From contig NC_026739.1 of NCBI RefSeq assembly GCF_000210295.1, positions 282,262 through 346,261 of the forward strand: a stretch of 64,000 bases of DNA. The letters run 5' to 3'. Below the pieces are notes generated by a model. That model saw nothing but the letters and a program-made list of their open reading frames with translations. It had not been told where the DNA came from and searched no databases. Positions within the stretch are counted from its first letter, which is position 1. Every line of letters begins with the position of its first letter. The translations under genes and the position numbers were made by a program. Shown one piece after another: positions 29,764 to 39,814 of the stretch. The stretch is from Trypanosoma brucei gambiense DAL972. Its lineage: Eukaryota; Euglenozoa; Kinetoplastea; Trypanosomatida; Trypanosomatidae.

Positions 29764-31123
29764 GGAACAGTGTCTCTTTTTCTCCTTACCTAATCACTCG
29801 TTACTTTCTTTCCCCTCCTTGCCTTGTCTAATAATAAGGTTCCCTTTTGGTGGTGGAGCTCGGGTGCAGTACTCCTTTTTTTTTTTTCTTCTCTCTTTTT
29901 ATCCTTTTAGGTCCGTAGTGGTGAAATGGCCGTGTCTTATAGATTTGGAGGTAGTGGCGGCACTTTTCCTTCGGTTCTTTACATGAACAGAAGAAGGATT
30001 GACATCAAGGGGAGAGCAGTAGGAAGGTAAGATGTACATGGGAAGGGAGAAAAATCAGAAATAAAGAAACCAACCTCTGAATACAACTGCTGTTGACGAA
30101 GTTGCAACCCTCTACACGTTGACGCTGCTATTCGTTACGTCCAGCTACCTCTCTTTTTTTTTTTTTGAAAAAAAAGTAAAAAAAAATAAAAACACAGACT
30201 CACACATGAGACCCAATATTTGTTTGCGGGAACGTAGCTATAGCTCTCCCACTGAGGCAAGTTTCTTTACGCTTCATCGTGGCTGAAGCTTACAAAATAT
30301 CCGCTTTAATACATATCTGTTTCTGTATTATATATATATGAATGGTGTATTACGTTAAGTGATTGGTAGAAATATAATTAAATACAAGCACGTATTAATT
30401 CATTCTTTTTTCTTTCGTTTTGAAGAGGCCCAATTGTGGATGACCTTACTTTCGCTTTCGCTTCCGTTCGCTGGTTCCTTTTTTTTATACGTTACTTTTA
30501 CGATTAACTTCGAGCTACGGTCTCGTTTCGTGACATACCGCCTTTTATTACCGACTTCAGTTATATGTTTTAATCCTCTCCACCTTCATAATCAAAAGAC
30601 TCTACGCTCTCACTTATTTTTCCTCTAGCAACCTCACCTTTCACTTCTTTGATTTTTTATTTTTGTCTCCCATTCCGCCACGCAGTCGGTTTAGCAGTTT
30701 AATCCTTAGTTGTTTCATTCTCTATTCCCGTCCACATAAACACACCTCAGTACACATTGATATATATATGTAAATATATACATATAATCGCTCTTCCTCA
30801 CATTCATTTACTTCACACTCACGTACCTGAGTCAAAGCGAGACTGGCCGAATGAAAAAGATGAGAAGATAAATAGCCGTGAGAGTGTGAAGAGGAGGCAA
30901 TGCAGTAGTGAAGACCACCATCCACGTTAATAATGATAATAACAATAATAATACTGTTGCTGTTGATGGAAGACAAATTAAGCACTTCGGTAAGTGAGAA
31001 ATGAAAAAAGGGGAAAAGGGCGGGGAAATCATGTTGACAGGTAGAGCGGGCTTATGCGCTGTGATGGAAGGAAAGTAAGGCACAAAATGGTTCGCAGTAA
31101 CATGAGGCTATTCGCCGCCTGAA
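29764..31123 (-). other. Spacer, tail-anchored LRR gene to YIP1 gene
   Basis: CT-rich coding-strand tract at about 29985-30070 (splice signal) and a T-rich tract near 30165-30195. AT-rich elsewhere; no gene seen. Confidence 0.7.
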
Positions 31124-32185
31124 TCAGCGCGCTGCGACCCGCCTCCTTTTAAGCAGCACGGAGCCAAGGTAGGTTAACGCAACAACACTGAAGACGCTGG
31201 CAGCAGCAACGCAGAACCGCCGCGTGCGCATGTCCCTAATCTCCCGGTCGCTTCTCTTTGTTTTAAGTGCCGCATCCAATTCAATTTCCGTTGAAAGGCG
31301 GACGTCAGGGTTGTTGTACCACTCAATCAGTCCGATACCACACGTTGGGGAAAGCACTGCGTGTACCAGCGCCTGCATATCCTCATCAGAAAGATTGGAG
31401 GAGCACAAATCCAACGAGTAGAGATGGCGCATGTGCTCCACGTAATGAATAAATGCGCACCTTCCCTCGGGCCCGACGTTAGCATTGCATCCAAGGTCTA
31501 AGTGTGAGAGGCGAGTGTTGCTAGTGCGAGACAACGCCTCCCCGATGGCGCTGAAACCCGTGTCGCCAATGACGTTGACGGATAGAAAAACACTCTCTAG
31601 CCTCGAGTAGGGAGAGAGAAAAAGATAATCGGCGATATCAATGGCTCCCTGATCTCCGATGCGGTTGTCACTAATGTCGAGCGAGCGCAGCGTCGGATGA
31701 GCTCCGAGTGCTCGGGCGAGGAGTGAGGCTCCCGCATCACCAAGCATATTGAAAGCAAGGGACAAATTAGTGATGCACTTGCTGCTGAGGAGTCCATCAC
31801 AGAGAGTTGGCACTCCACGCGGGGTTATGTGAGAGTTCACCAGTAAAAGTGTTTCGATACAACCTTGGTCAAGTAAATATGCGACATCCACCAGGGATTC
31901 ATCGAGGATACTGTTTTCGCTTATATCAAGGTAACGCAGTTTGGGACAATGCCGAATGAGGGCCTTGCAGAGGCACTGCGCGCCAGGGGGGCCTATTCGA
32001 TTGTTCTTGACGTCAAGTTCCTCCAGTTTCTTCATGCGAACGATATGTTCCCTCACCATATCCACAAAGACATCGGGAGGTATATTGTTGCCGGAAACGT
32101 TGAACGTTCGGACGATTTCATGATTCGGCACAACCGTATCAAGTGAATGGGCTTCAAGGTCACCATATGAAAGATCAATGTCCAT
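31124..32185 (-). CDS. Tail-anchored ribonuclease-inhibitor-type LRR protein
   Basis: A 353-residue protein with about nine LRRs of the 28-29 residue RNI type: LEELDVKNNRIGPPGAQCL, LRYLDISENSILDESLVDV, ITNLSLAFNMLGDAGASLL, LRSLDISDNRIGDQGAIDI, LSHLDLGCNANVGPEGRC. The final 35 residues hold one hydrophobic helix (VAAASVFSVVALTYLGSVLL) followed by KRRRVAAR. There is no signal peptide, so it should be a tail-anchored protein with its LRR face in the cytosol, on the ER or mitochondrial outer membrane. The start is ATG 32183-32185; the frame extends four codons further only through GTG. Binding partner unknown. Confidence 0.9.
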   Translation of the reverse strand: MDIDLSYGDLEAHSLDTVVPNHEIVRTFNVSGNNIPPDVFVDMVREHIVRMKKLEELDVKNNRIGPPGAQCLCKALIRHCPKLRYLDISENSILDESLVDVAYLLDQGCIETLLLVNSHITPRGVPTLCDGLLSSKCITNLSLAFNMLGDAGASLLARALGAHPTLRSLDISDNRIGDQGAIDIADYLFLSPYSRLESVFLSVNVIGDTGFSAIGEALSRTSNTRLSHLDLGCNANVGPEGRCAFIHYVEHMRHLYSLDLCSSNLSDEDMQALVHAVLSPTCGIGLIEWYNNPDVRLSTEIELDAALKTKRSDREIRDMRTRRFCVAAASVFSVVALTYLGSVLLKRRRVAAR

Positions 32186-33018
32186 AGTGTACTTCACAGT
32201 GAGGAAGAGCAGAATTCAAGGGGGGGAGAAGGCCCAAAACAAAGTTAACAAGCATCTACTACGGTGAAAAATAGTAAGCAGCCCAAACCGTCATAATAAT
32301 CGAAATTTCCTCGGTGAATAATAATAATTTCAACGGCAACAAACCATGCATACGCATTTACGGGATGATTGTGAACGAAAAGGAATCAGCGAATTGTAGG
32401 AGGTCCACAGACAAACCGTGCCAAGCATGCGTACTACACTCCTACGAGCAGATCCCTTTTGTCTCTTTAAAAAAAATAAAAAATAAACAAGCAACGGCGC
32501 CGCAGTGCGGAAGAACCAACAGAGAACAGTGGAGAGATGCAACAACAAACGGGGAATAATGGAGCTTGCAAACACTTGACAAAAGCGAATGCTCTCCTGT
32601 AGCTGCAACCTTGCACAGTTAAACAGTTCGCAATGCATGTACAGGGAGTTCGAGCGGTAGAGGCGTCAACATTGACCAAAGTTGGTAAATAAATGAGAAG
32701 AAATAACAAATGACGACAAAGATTCTTTGCATTAGACGGCGGCTTTCAGATTTCGTAATAAACGTGACGGACCAATGAGCTCCAACAGCCTTGGCCAAGT
32801 AGGCCCAACGAACGGCAGTCTATACATGGCGAGGAATAATTAAGCAGCCAAATGAAAGCAACACGAAACAGCAGTTAATGCGCTACTTGCCGATTGCACG
32901 TATCATCACACTAACGAGTTTGGCACGCCCACCCATTCGCAAGCCGCTCTCTCCCGTTCTTTCCTCAAATGTTTCATTCCTTCCTGATAATGTTTCTCCC
33001 TTTTAATTCCGCCACAGT
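32186..33018 (-). other. Spacer, SET gene to tail-anchored LRR gene
   Basis: Leader and 3'-UTR sequence; no recognisable RNA gene or long ATG frame with a splice signal. Confidence 0.65.
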
Positions 33019-34770
33019 TCACACGGCTTGCTTTATTTTCTCTGTTTCGATGGCGGCGGCTCGCGCACTGCACCACTCAAGACAACGGTTACCGATGCGC
33101 TCCAGACCCCTACGAAGTACTTTACAAAGGGTTACGTTACGTGTGTTGGTGACGATATCGTCGGTGACTTCCTCCGCTAGTGCTTCGGAGCCGACGCTTC
33201 CTTCACAGCCCTCTGCATGGTCAACATCACCATCTGGATCTGTGGGAAGTTCAATTATGCAACGGACTGTTTCAGCAATTACCGCAATGATTTCCAGTTC
33301 GGTGCAGTGGCTAACTCTGGTGAAGGGACCATGGCGCTCCAAACTCGCAAATTCCTCGGCCTGTGCCAGGTGTATACGCATCAATGCAATCAGGGCAGGT
33401 GGCGGTATACCACTGTAACCTATCCAACAAGAACCCGCGAGATGAAGCGAGTACTTTTGAACTAAACTGGCCCTACGCTTATCCCACTCCTTATCAATAT
33501 CCAGGGTGTGAGAAGCATCAGTAGCTATAGCTGAAGTGCGAGCACATTCTCCGCCATCAGCCTCGTGAACATCAAAGGGAAACGGTAATTTGTCGTGTTC
33601 GTTATCATCGAGAACAAACCCATAATGTTGCAGCAGCTCCCAATTCTGCAAAGGGCCATAGCTCATTCCAAGTTCTCGCCCCACATCTTCTCTCGCTAAA
33701 CCTGCACCAACTTGCATAACAAAATCCCCTCCACATGGTTCCACCCTCCGTATTAGCACGTCAGGATGATTACTGTGGTTAATCATATCTGCACAGGGCA
33801 CTAGGGCCAGAACGACGCGCCCGTCGACGTTAAGGTTAAAAGCACGTGAGTCGAAAACCGCTCGAGCCCACATGATGTTTTCAATGGTGAAGTGTCCCAT
33901 GAATTCCTCTCTTTCAATTCCTGAGCAGCCCTCAAGTGCGTCGTAAATTAGTGGTAGAACGCTTGTAACTTCCGTGTGAAATTGCCGTAGTCTCTCTTGT
34001 TTCGCAAGTACATCATCCAACACATCCAAACCATAAAGACCAGATAAGTCGTTCCAGCTCCAATAAGACGGAACCGTTGGAAAATCAGTTGGGCACGAAA
34101 GAAGCAGATCCTTCCAGTGTGAAGTGCGCGCCACGAAGCGCTCGTAGATGAGAGCTAGCACTAGAAGTTGTTCCTCTCCTCCAATTATATCGCTAAGTTC
34201 AGGCGAGTCGTGAATGACACGACCCAAGTCACAAAAAACTTTCACAGAATCAACAAAAAACATACGTTTACGCGATACGCGTAGGAGTTCACCAAAAGGT
34301 TCAAGTGTTCCGTTACAAACAATTAGACCTTCTTTTCCCTCAGTCGCTGGTACGATAAGATATGGGCAATCTTCACTGTCACGACACTGCTTTTTTGCCT
34401 CCGCACGTGGGTGTGCTTGCGTCGGTGGCGGCTTCACTACAGCAGTTAGGTGCTTGTGAAGTTCAACCCTCAAGGTTGTGGCAGCGGGCTCATCAACACT
34501 GTCCTCCAGCCGAACCCGCAGCAACTTGACAGCAAGTTGTTCGTTCCACATGTCAACCGGTTTCTGAAAAGAGTCAGTGAATGACTCAGATATGTGCTCC
34601 CATACCACACGCCTGTCAGCAACAATGATGCGACACATCCAAAGAAGACGAAGAAATGGGCTTAGTTCACTTTTCTCAATAACCTCCAGCTTAAGGTAGA
34701 AGCGTTTTACAGGGGCGCACTCGCTTGTGTCAAGCTCGCGCCAGAACCACTGCCTAAGTTCCTCTGGCAT
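33019..34770 (-). CDS. SET-domain protein lysine/histidine methyltransferase (SETD3/RLSMT-like)
   Basis: A 583-residue protein. A split SET domain covers about 130-400. The landmarks are GLIVCNGTLEPFGELLRVSR early, LALIYERF in the iSET insert, VPCADMINHSNHPDV (the 'p..DmiNHs' cofactor-binding motif), and MSYGPLQNWELLQHYGFVLDDNEHD, equal to the 'YG..sN.eLL..YGFv...N..D' motif of the Rubisco LSMT/SETD3/SETD6 group. The remaining 180 residues are helical and could be a degenerate substrate-binding domain. These enzymes methylate non-histone Lys or actin His; the substrate here is unknown. The start is ATG 34768-34770. A CT-rich tract at 34810-34855 and an AG near 34788 support a leader of about 20 nt. 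Confidence 0.9.
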   Translation of the reverse strand: MPEELRQWFWRELDTSECAPVKRFYLKLEVIEKSELSPFLRLLWMCRIIVADRRVVWEHISESFTDSFQKPVDMWNEQLAVKLLRVRLEDSVDEPAATTLRVELHKHLTAVVKPPPTQAHPRAEAKKQCRDSEDCPYLIVPATEGKEGLIVCNGTLEPFGELLRVSRKRMFFVDSVKVFCDLGRVIHDSPELSDIIGGEEQLLVLALIYERFVARTSHWKDLLLSCPTDFPTVPSYWSWNDLSGLYGLDVLDDVLAKQERLRQFHTEVTSVLPLIYDALEGCSGIEREEFMGHFTIENIMWARAVFDSRAFNLNVDGRVVLALVPCADMINHSNHPDVLIRRVEPCGGDFVMQVGAGLAREDVGRELGMSYGPLQNWELLQHYGFVLDDNEHDKLPFPFDVHEADGGECARTSAIATDASHTLDIDKEWDKRRASLVQKYSLHLAGSCWIGYSGIPPPALIALMRIHLAQAEEFASLERHGPFTRVSHCTELEIIAVIAETVRCIIELPTDPDGDVDHAEGCEGSVGSEALAEEVTDDIVTNTRNVTLCKVLRRGLERIGNRCLEWCSARAAAIETEKIKQAV

Positions 34771-35277
34771 GGCTCTTTATTTTCTTTAAAACACTATGAG
34801 TAGGCATTTGAAGAACAAATAAATGACAATAAAGAAGAACGAAAAAGCGGAGGTTAAGGGGACCAAAACGCAAAAGCGAAGTATACCGGGACTTTTTTTT
34901 ACAAAAAGCGAGAAGGGCAGTAAAAGACGGACCGACAGAACCCCACTCACAGACTTGCCATGCCCGCTGTGGGGATAAAGGGAACGGAAAAGGAGCGTCA
35001 AATAAAAAGTCCCTTGGAACCGTGTTCACCAGGTGAAACAAAAGCAGGAGGAACACACGTACACACAAACGTTCTCGCCGTTAGTCTTATTCCCTTGGAC
35101 CCCCCAAAGTACAACGATTATGTAATTTCGTTTTAGCACTACCCCCTCCCCTGCTTGCAGGTCCCTCAATTCGTATATTAAAATAATATAAAAGAAGGAA
35201 AATGTCCATGTGCGTGTGCGTGTGCGTTTGTTGAAAACGACAAACAGTTACCGATCTGAGGATGATTGGGGAGATTG
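34771..35277 (-). other. Spacer, dehydrogenase to SET gene
   Basis: T-rich tract 34810-34855 with AG near 34788 for the SET gene; remainder 3'-UTR. Confidence 0.7.
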
Positions 35278-36180
35278 TCATGGCTTGGTCTCCTTAATCT
35301 TGCAGTTGGCCATGCGCTCTAACACGCCAATGATAGCAGAGTTGTCCAAATCACCTTCGCCGTGTTGCAACATCGACTGGTACAACTGTGTATTCACAGC
35401 TGTGCTTGGCATGGGCACACCAAATTCCCTCGCGGAATCCATTACGATGTTAAGGTCTTTGGTTTGGAGCGCTGCCTTAAAGCCAGGTTCTCTGTTACCA
35501 ACGAATAGACGTTGCGGTTTTACGTCCAGCGCCCAGCACTGCGCGGATCCACCTCTCACTGCATCGATGACCTTCTGACCGTCCACTCCGCATTTCTCAG
35601 CGAAGACTAACATTTCCCCCATTGCCACCATCTGCGCTGCGATCATGATTTGGTTTGCTGCCTTGCACACTTGTCCAGCACCTGAGACTCCAATATGTGT
35701 GATGGTCTTCCCCATCGCTTGAAGCACTGGCCTAACTTTCTCAAGCACCTCGGGATCACCACCCACCATAATTGTCAACGTACCGTTGCGGGCACCGATG
35801 TCTCCACCTGAAACGGGAGCGTCAAGGCATGGTACTTGTTTCTCTTTCCACAAACGTTCCGCAATTTCCCGAGCGGTGCTTGGCTTGATGGTGCTGTTAT
35901 CAACAAAAATGGTGCCCGGACGAACGCCGCTGTAGACGCCGTTTTTTCCGAAGACAACTTCATACACATCTGACGAATCAGACAAGTTGGTGAAGACGAC
36001 ATCGACGGCCGCAGCCAATTCGGCAGGGGAGGCCGCCTCTTTGGCGCCACTTGCCACCAACTCAGCCGCTTTCGATCTGGTGCGGTTAAACACAACAAGT
36101 GGGAAACCGGCTTTAAGAATGTTCGCCGCCATGGGTTTCCCCATTAGCCCGAGCCCTATGTAGCCAACTCGCAGCGACAT
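35278..36180 (-). CDS. Beta-hydroxyacid dehydrogenase (HIBADH/glyoxylate-reductase-like)
   Basis: A 300-residue NAD(P)-dependent reductase with the two-domain fold of the 6PGDH-related family. The dinucleotide motif GYIGLGLMGKPMAANILKAG opens the protein, FNRTRSKAAELVASGA follows (the Arg suggests NADP preference), and NLSDSSDVYEVVFGKNGV is the usual loop. The substrate motif is DAPVSGGDIGARNGTLTIMV, and the catalytic Lys sits in GAGQVCKAANQIMIA. Possible substrates are 3-hydroxyisobutyrate, glyoxylate or succinic semialdehyde; I cannot separate them. No mitochondrial presequence precedes the nucleotide fold at ATG 36178-36180, so it may be cytosolic. The open frame reaches 36426, but those 82 codons read Pro/Leu/Phe-rich splice-region sequence. 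Confidence 0.92.
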   Translation of the reverse strand: MSLRVGYIGLGLMGKPMAANILKAGFPLVVFNRTRSKAAELVASGAKEAASPAELAAAVDVVFTNLSDSSDVYEVVFGKNGVYSGVRPGTIFVDNSTIKPSTAREIAERLWKEKQVPCLDAPVSGGDIGARNGTLTIMVGGDPEVLEKVRPVLQAMGKTITHIGVSGAGQVCKAANQIMIAAQMVAMGEMLVFAEKCGVDGQKVIDAVRGGSAQCWALDVKPQRLFVGNREPGFKAALQTKDLNIVMDSAREFGVPMPSTAVNTQLYQSMLQHGEGDLDNSAIIGVLERMANCKIKETKP

Positions 36181-36530
36181 GACTTTATCCCTCACCGTAT
36201 ATGCGTAAGTATATGAAACTTTAAGAATGTACTTGCAGTCTGTTAAAAGTATTAGAAAGTTGTGAAACAAGACCCACGGAGAAAAATAAGGGAAACCAGA
36301 CACGGTCAAAAAACGCAGGAGTAAAGAGAATACCAAAAGTGGATGCGGACGTAGAAGCAAATGAGGCGCGGAGGGTGGGGGGGGGACGGACCAACGCTTG
36401 CCAAAAACAAATTGGAGATAAACCAAATGTCAAATCCCCTCGGTTCCAGACCGATTACGTGTGATTTCCTACACGATGGGAATTGGCGCGAGCTCCTGTC
36501 TCGGGATGGGCTTTGCGGGAACTTAATTCG
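36181..36530 (-). other. Spacer, PNKP to dehydrogenase
   Basis: CT-rich transcript sequence at about 36260-36400 forms the splice region; it translates as Leu/Phe/Pro-rich residues if read through. Confidence 0.7.
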
Positions 36531-37961
36531 TCATGAGAGCAGGAAAAACTCCCTCTTGCTGTCTTTGGGAAGGCCATCAAAGGATGCAACAGGTGGAATT
36601 TCCACCAATTCTTCGATTCCCATTGACCTCACCGAATCAGCCGTCCAACTATCAAATTTAGACTGGTACACGTTATAGGCCACTCGGCTAATCTTGGGGG
36701 CAACGCCAAGCCGCGCGCGAACGTTTGACATGTGAATGGACATTTCCTTTGATATTCGAAAAAGGAATAACCGCACGGGGAGCGGTGACCTTCCTGATCC
36801 ATCCTGCTTAACCACCTCCACGAACACCCTGCAATCTTCATGCGAGGGATTTGTATTGTCAATCACAACACTCTTCCCAGCTTTCCACCACCTTCTTGCC
36901 TCTGCAAGACACTTCTCCCTCGTCTGAAGTTTGTCACGGTTTACGTGAGCGTATCCATGTGGCTCGAAGAAGCGCTCAAAAAAAGTCGTCTTTCCACAAC
37001 CTGGATAACCCACGAACACAATCATTTCCTGAGAAGCTCTATGGAACGCTGCAGGCGACGAGACTTCTATGATGTCTTTTGTTCCATTGGCTAAAATGCG
37101 ATGGATGGTAAGACCACTATATGATTTTGGCAGCTTGCTAAGCTCAGTTGGCCCAACCCCTCCCCAATCCACAGTACATGAGGCTTGTGCCACATTCAAA
37201 AGACGGTGAGAAACCACCTTGCCATCGACAGACGGCGTGTCATCACTGCCCTTCTTCCTTTCTTCAAGTAGTTTGTCCTCTGGGCATGAGTAGAACTCTT
37301 CAGGAGTGAAGAATGGAATGCCGATATTATAGGCGAATTTCCGATCGGAGCAGCTGAAGTCTTTCTTCCGACCCGCAAGTGTTGTTATCTTGCGACCAGC
37401 GGCATCGCCGACATAAAACGCGTACCCGGAAGTGTCACTGCCGATCACTACCTTTTCCTTCAGGATATCACTCGCGTGCTCTTGCAACATAGTCCACATG
37501 CCAACATTCGGTTTCCTCCAAATATCGTCTTTTGTCGAAAGGAATGCTGTTAAGGGAATATTGAGCCCCTTGCTTAGACGTACCACCTTCTGTTTCACAA
37601 CGTCCGCCTTCTTTTCGTTCCACTGCTTCCCTCCTATCCCAGCCTGGTTACTGAAAATCACTACCATAAAACCTCCATCGTGTAAGACGCGTAGGTGAGT
37701 GGGAACCGACGGTGTCAGCCACTTCCAGTCAGTTGGATCGTCACGAGGAAACACCGCCCCGGTCTTTGGCATGATGAGTGTGTCGTCCAAATCAAAGGCT
37801 GCCACTTTGAGACACAAATTCTCCCCTGGTAGTGAGGTTATCGACCGCTTCAGCTGCTCAGCGGATGGAAGGAGTGCTAATACGGAATTATGCAAGAGCT
37901 TCCAATCGGCAATGGTTGCAAGTGAAAGGCCCTTTGGTGATGGGCTCCTTGCGCGCTTCAT
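36531..37961 (-). CDS. PNKP: Polynucleotide kinase 3'-phosphatase
   Basis: A 476-residue bifunctional DNA end-processing enzyme that removes 3'-phosphates and phosphorylates 5'-hydroxyl ends for strand-break repair. The phosphatase comes first: AAFDLDDTLIMPKTG (DxDxT, Asp57/Asp59), then VVIFSNQAGIGG and KPNVGMW, with SGYAFYVGDAAGRK as the acidic motif. The kinase follows: VFVGYPGCGKTTFFERFF as P-loop, HVNRDKLQT and VVIDNTNPSHEDCR. This order is that of animal PNKP. The N-terminal FHA domain that recruits animal PNKP to XRCC1/XRCC4 is absent; only about 50 unrelated residues precede the phosphatase. The start is ATG 37959-37961. RSPSPKG at the N-terminus could contribute to nuclear targeting. 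Confidence 0.95.
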   Translation of the reverse strand: MKRARSPSPKGLSLATIADWKLLHNSVLALLPSAEQLKRSITSLPGENLCLKVAAFDLDDTLIMPKTGAVFPRDDPTDWKWLTPSVPTHLRVLHDGGFMVVIFSNQAGIGGKQWNEKKADVVKQKVVRLSKGLNIPLTAFLSTKDDIWRKPNVGMWTMLQEHASDILKEKVVIGSDTSGYAFYVGDAAGRKITTLAGRKKDFSCSDRKFAYNIGIPFFTPEEFYSCPEDKLLEERKKGSDDTPSVDGKVVSHRLLNVAQASCTVDWGGVGPTELSKLPKSYSGLTIHRILANGTKDIIEVSSPAAFHRASQEMIVFVGYPGCGKTTFFERFFEPHGYAHVNRDKLQTREKCLAEARRWWKAGKSVVIDNTNPSHEDCRVFVEVVKQDGSGRSPLPVRLFLFRISKEMSIHMSNVRARLGVAPKISRVAYNVYQSKFDSWTADSVRSMGIEELVEIPPVASFDGLPKDSKREFFLLS

Positions 37962-38269
37962 TAGCCTTTGAAGGAATACTCAACGAATACCCCAGAGAAT
38001 TGTGGAGAGAAGAAGTTTTTTTTCTGGTATCTTCGTTTCTTTTTCTTTTTTTTGTGTGTGTGCGTGCAAGAAAGTTAGAAACGACGGAAGTTGGGGGGGG
38101 GTCGACGACTTTTCAGTGGCCAATTATAACCTTGACGACCTAGTTAATCGCACTGTGTTAACAGACATATCGCCGTCTCGATAATCCCGGCCTCCTCACC
38201 CGCCACCTTTGCATACGCAGCGCGCCAGCATTTAGAAGTCTGTATTTTCACACACCGTTCCCCAACCCG
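37962..38269 (-). other. Spacer, MBL/SAM gene to PNKP
   Basis: Short CTTCTTCTCTCC tract at 38001-38016 and AG in GTTGAG near 37985 form a weak acceptor. The plus strand carries the long T-run here. Confidence 0.6.
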
Positions 38270-39814
38270 TTATTGAGGTGGTGCCCTAAGTTCTTGCTGG
38301 AGTAATTCCATCTTTCTTACTACACCGAAGGTAGCCCTGAAAACTTTCTTAAAGTCCTCGGTATTCATGGCCAGGAACACCGTAATGTCGATATCCTCCC
38401 TATCCAAAATGGGACAAAGCGACGCCATGCCGTGCTTCTCGAAGTGTTTCTTCAGCTCCTTCGTACCAGAGGTGTGGTTAGACACTTTTGACGGACCTGA
38501 AGGCATGGGAGGTGTTGCCTCATGGGATATATTCTTCACGGCAGGGTCTGGCGGAAGTGTAGCAGCGGCGTGAGCCAGCGTGCGTGCAAGTCTTCCACAA
38601 TAGGCGGCAGTGGCCCAACCCTTATATTCATCCAACACTTCCGGTGTAGTTTTTGTCGCTGCTTTCGTCGTCAGTAAGCACTCCGTAAATATCTTATCGC
38701 TCAGTAGCGCACTCCACTTCTCCATATCCCGTCCCGTATCCGTCGCAAGGCGGTGACCCAACCGGCTACGGAGCTCTTCCAGCTTCTGTGCCGATTGTCG
38801 CAGCTGCTCCAGATATCCGCCTGCCCCACCTGGAATCTCTCCGTAGCTTGTTGTTAACACACGTTGAGTCTCCGGAAACTTTTTGAGTGCGGTTGCTATG
38901 CGGTGGAGTGACTCACGCAAACGCCACACTTCTAGAAGAGAAGAACCATTAGACTTTTGAGCCGCAAAGTAGTCCGGTAACAACAACAGCGCCGCAGAAT
39001 CCACCTCTGGTACGATAAGTGGCAGCCATGAGAGATGGACACCGACAGAACTGGATACGTGCATAGCCTGGAAAGCGGGGTCTTGCACAAATAGCGCATA
39101 GGACTCGAAATGCTTCAGTTTATTCTTGCGCTCCCGACGCCACCGTTCCCGCGTTTCAGCAAGGTCCCCCGTTACAACCTGAAGCTGCCTACCGGCCCCC
39201 AAAGTAGATATTACCGAACCATCTTCCAACGTCTGTAAGTTTTCTTGAGAGACGTTGGCAAAACTCATGGCTTCCTGCGGGATAGTCGTGTCATTCGCGC
39301 AGAGCGTCTTCACCACACCCTTGAAAAATTCCCCATCGGAGATGAAAGCGGCAGTCTGCGCGTTACAGGCAATTTTCAGCCGTGGTAGCCGCGACAACAA
39401 CTCTCTCACAGCATATCCAATGAGAGGATGGAACTCTGGAATCACAAGCGTCTGTATGCCATCTAGTGGAAGTGTCATACCGTTACGAGACAACGCCGTA
39501 CGCAGTGCGGCATCCGCAAAATGCACCGCCTCTGATGTGTTGCGTGCCACGGGGCTCGCAAATAGGACGCTGCGTGCTTCACGGAAGGAGGTGTCGTCAC
39601 AGCCACTTGATGCAAGCAGGTAAGCGCCGTTGGTGAGTGGAGGTTCACTCTCCGAGGAAACATCCACCAGCATCGTTGCATGGCGCTGCTTGTACTCGTA
39701 ATCACATGTAATATATAGGCCTGGAGGTGCACGCCGCAAGTACGCGGGTGTGCGGCTTACATTTCTAACTGACTGCTGCAGTGAACCTCTGCGAATCAAC
39801 GATAAACGCAGCAT
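38270..39814 (-). CDS. Degenerate metallo-beta-lactamase-like protein with C-terminal SAM domain
   Basis: A 514-residue protein. The N-terminus (MLRLSLIRRGSLQQSVRNVS) is a good mitochondrial presequence. Residues 35-370 follow the strand order of an MBL fold. LDGIQTLVIPEFHPLIGYAV sits where the HxHxDH metal motif would be, and VLTTSYGEIPGGAGGYLEQL sits where LACTB2-like enzymes have 'pgHGp.v..g...l..y', followed by a helix like their 'R...iL..L'. Only one of the usual metal-binding histidines is left, so catalysis is unlikely. Residues 453-510 read as a SAM domain (LKKHFEKHGMASLCPILDRE ... FLAMNTEDFKKVF), a protein- or RNA-interaction module. The MBL assignment is a pattern judgement; the SAM call is firmer. 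Confidence 0.85.
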   Translation of the reverse strand: MLRLSLIRRGSLQQSVRNVSRTPAYLRRAPPGLYITCDYEYKQRHATMLVDVSSESEPPLTNGAYLLASSGCDDTSFREARSVLFASPVARNTSEAVHFADAALRTALSRNGMTLPLDGIQTLVIPEFHPLIGYAVRELLSRLPRLKIACNAQTAAFISDGEFFKGVVKTLCANDTTIPQEAMSFANVSQENLQTLEDGSVISTLGAGRQLQVVTGDLAETRERWRRERKNKLKHFESYALFVQDPAFQAMHVSSSVGVHLSWLPLIVPEVDSAALLLLPDYFAAQKSNGSSLLEVWRLRESLHRIATALKKFPETQRVLTTSYGEIPGGAGGYLEQLRQSAQKLEELRSRLGHRLATDTGRDMEKWSALLSDKIFTECLLTTKAATKTTPEVLDEYKGWATAAYCGRLARTLAHAAATLPPDPAVKNISHEATPPMPSGPSKVSNHTSGTKELKKHFEKHGMASLCPILDREDIDITVFLAMNTEDFKKVFRATFGVVRKMELLQQELRAPPQ

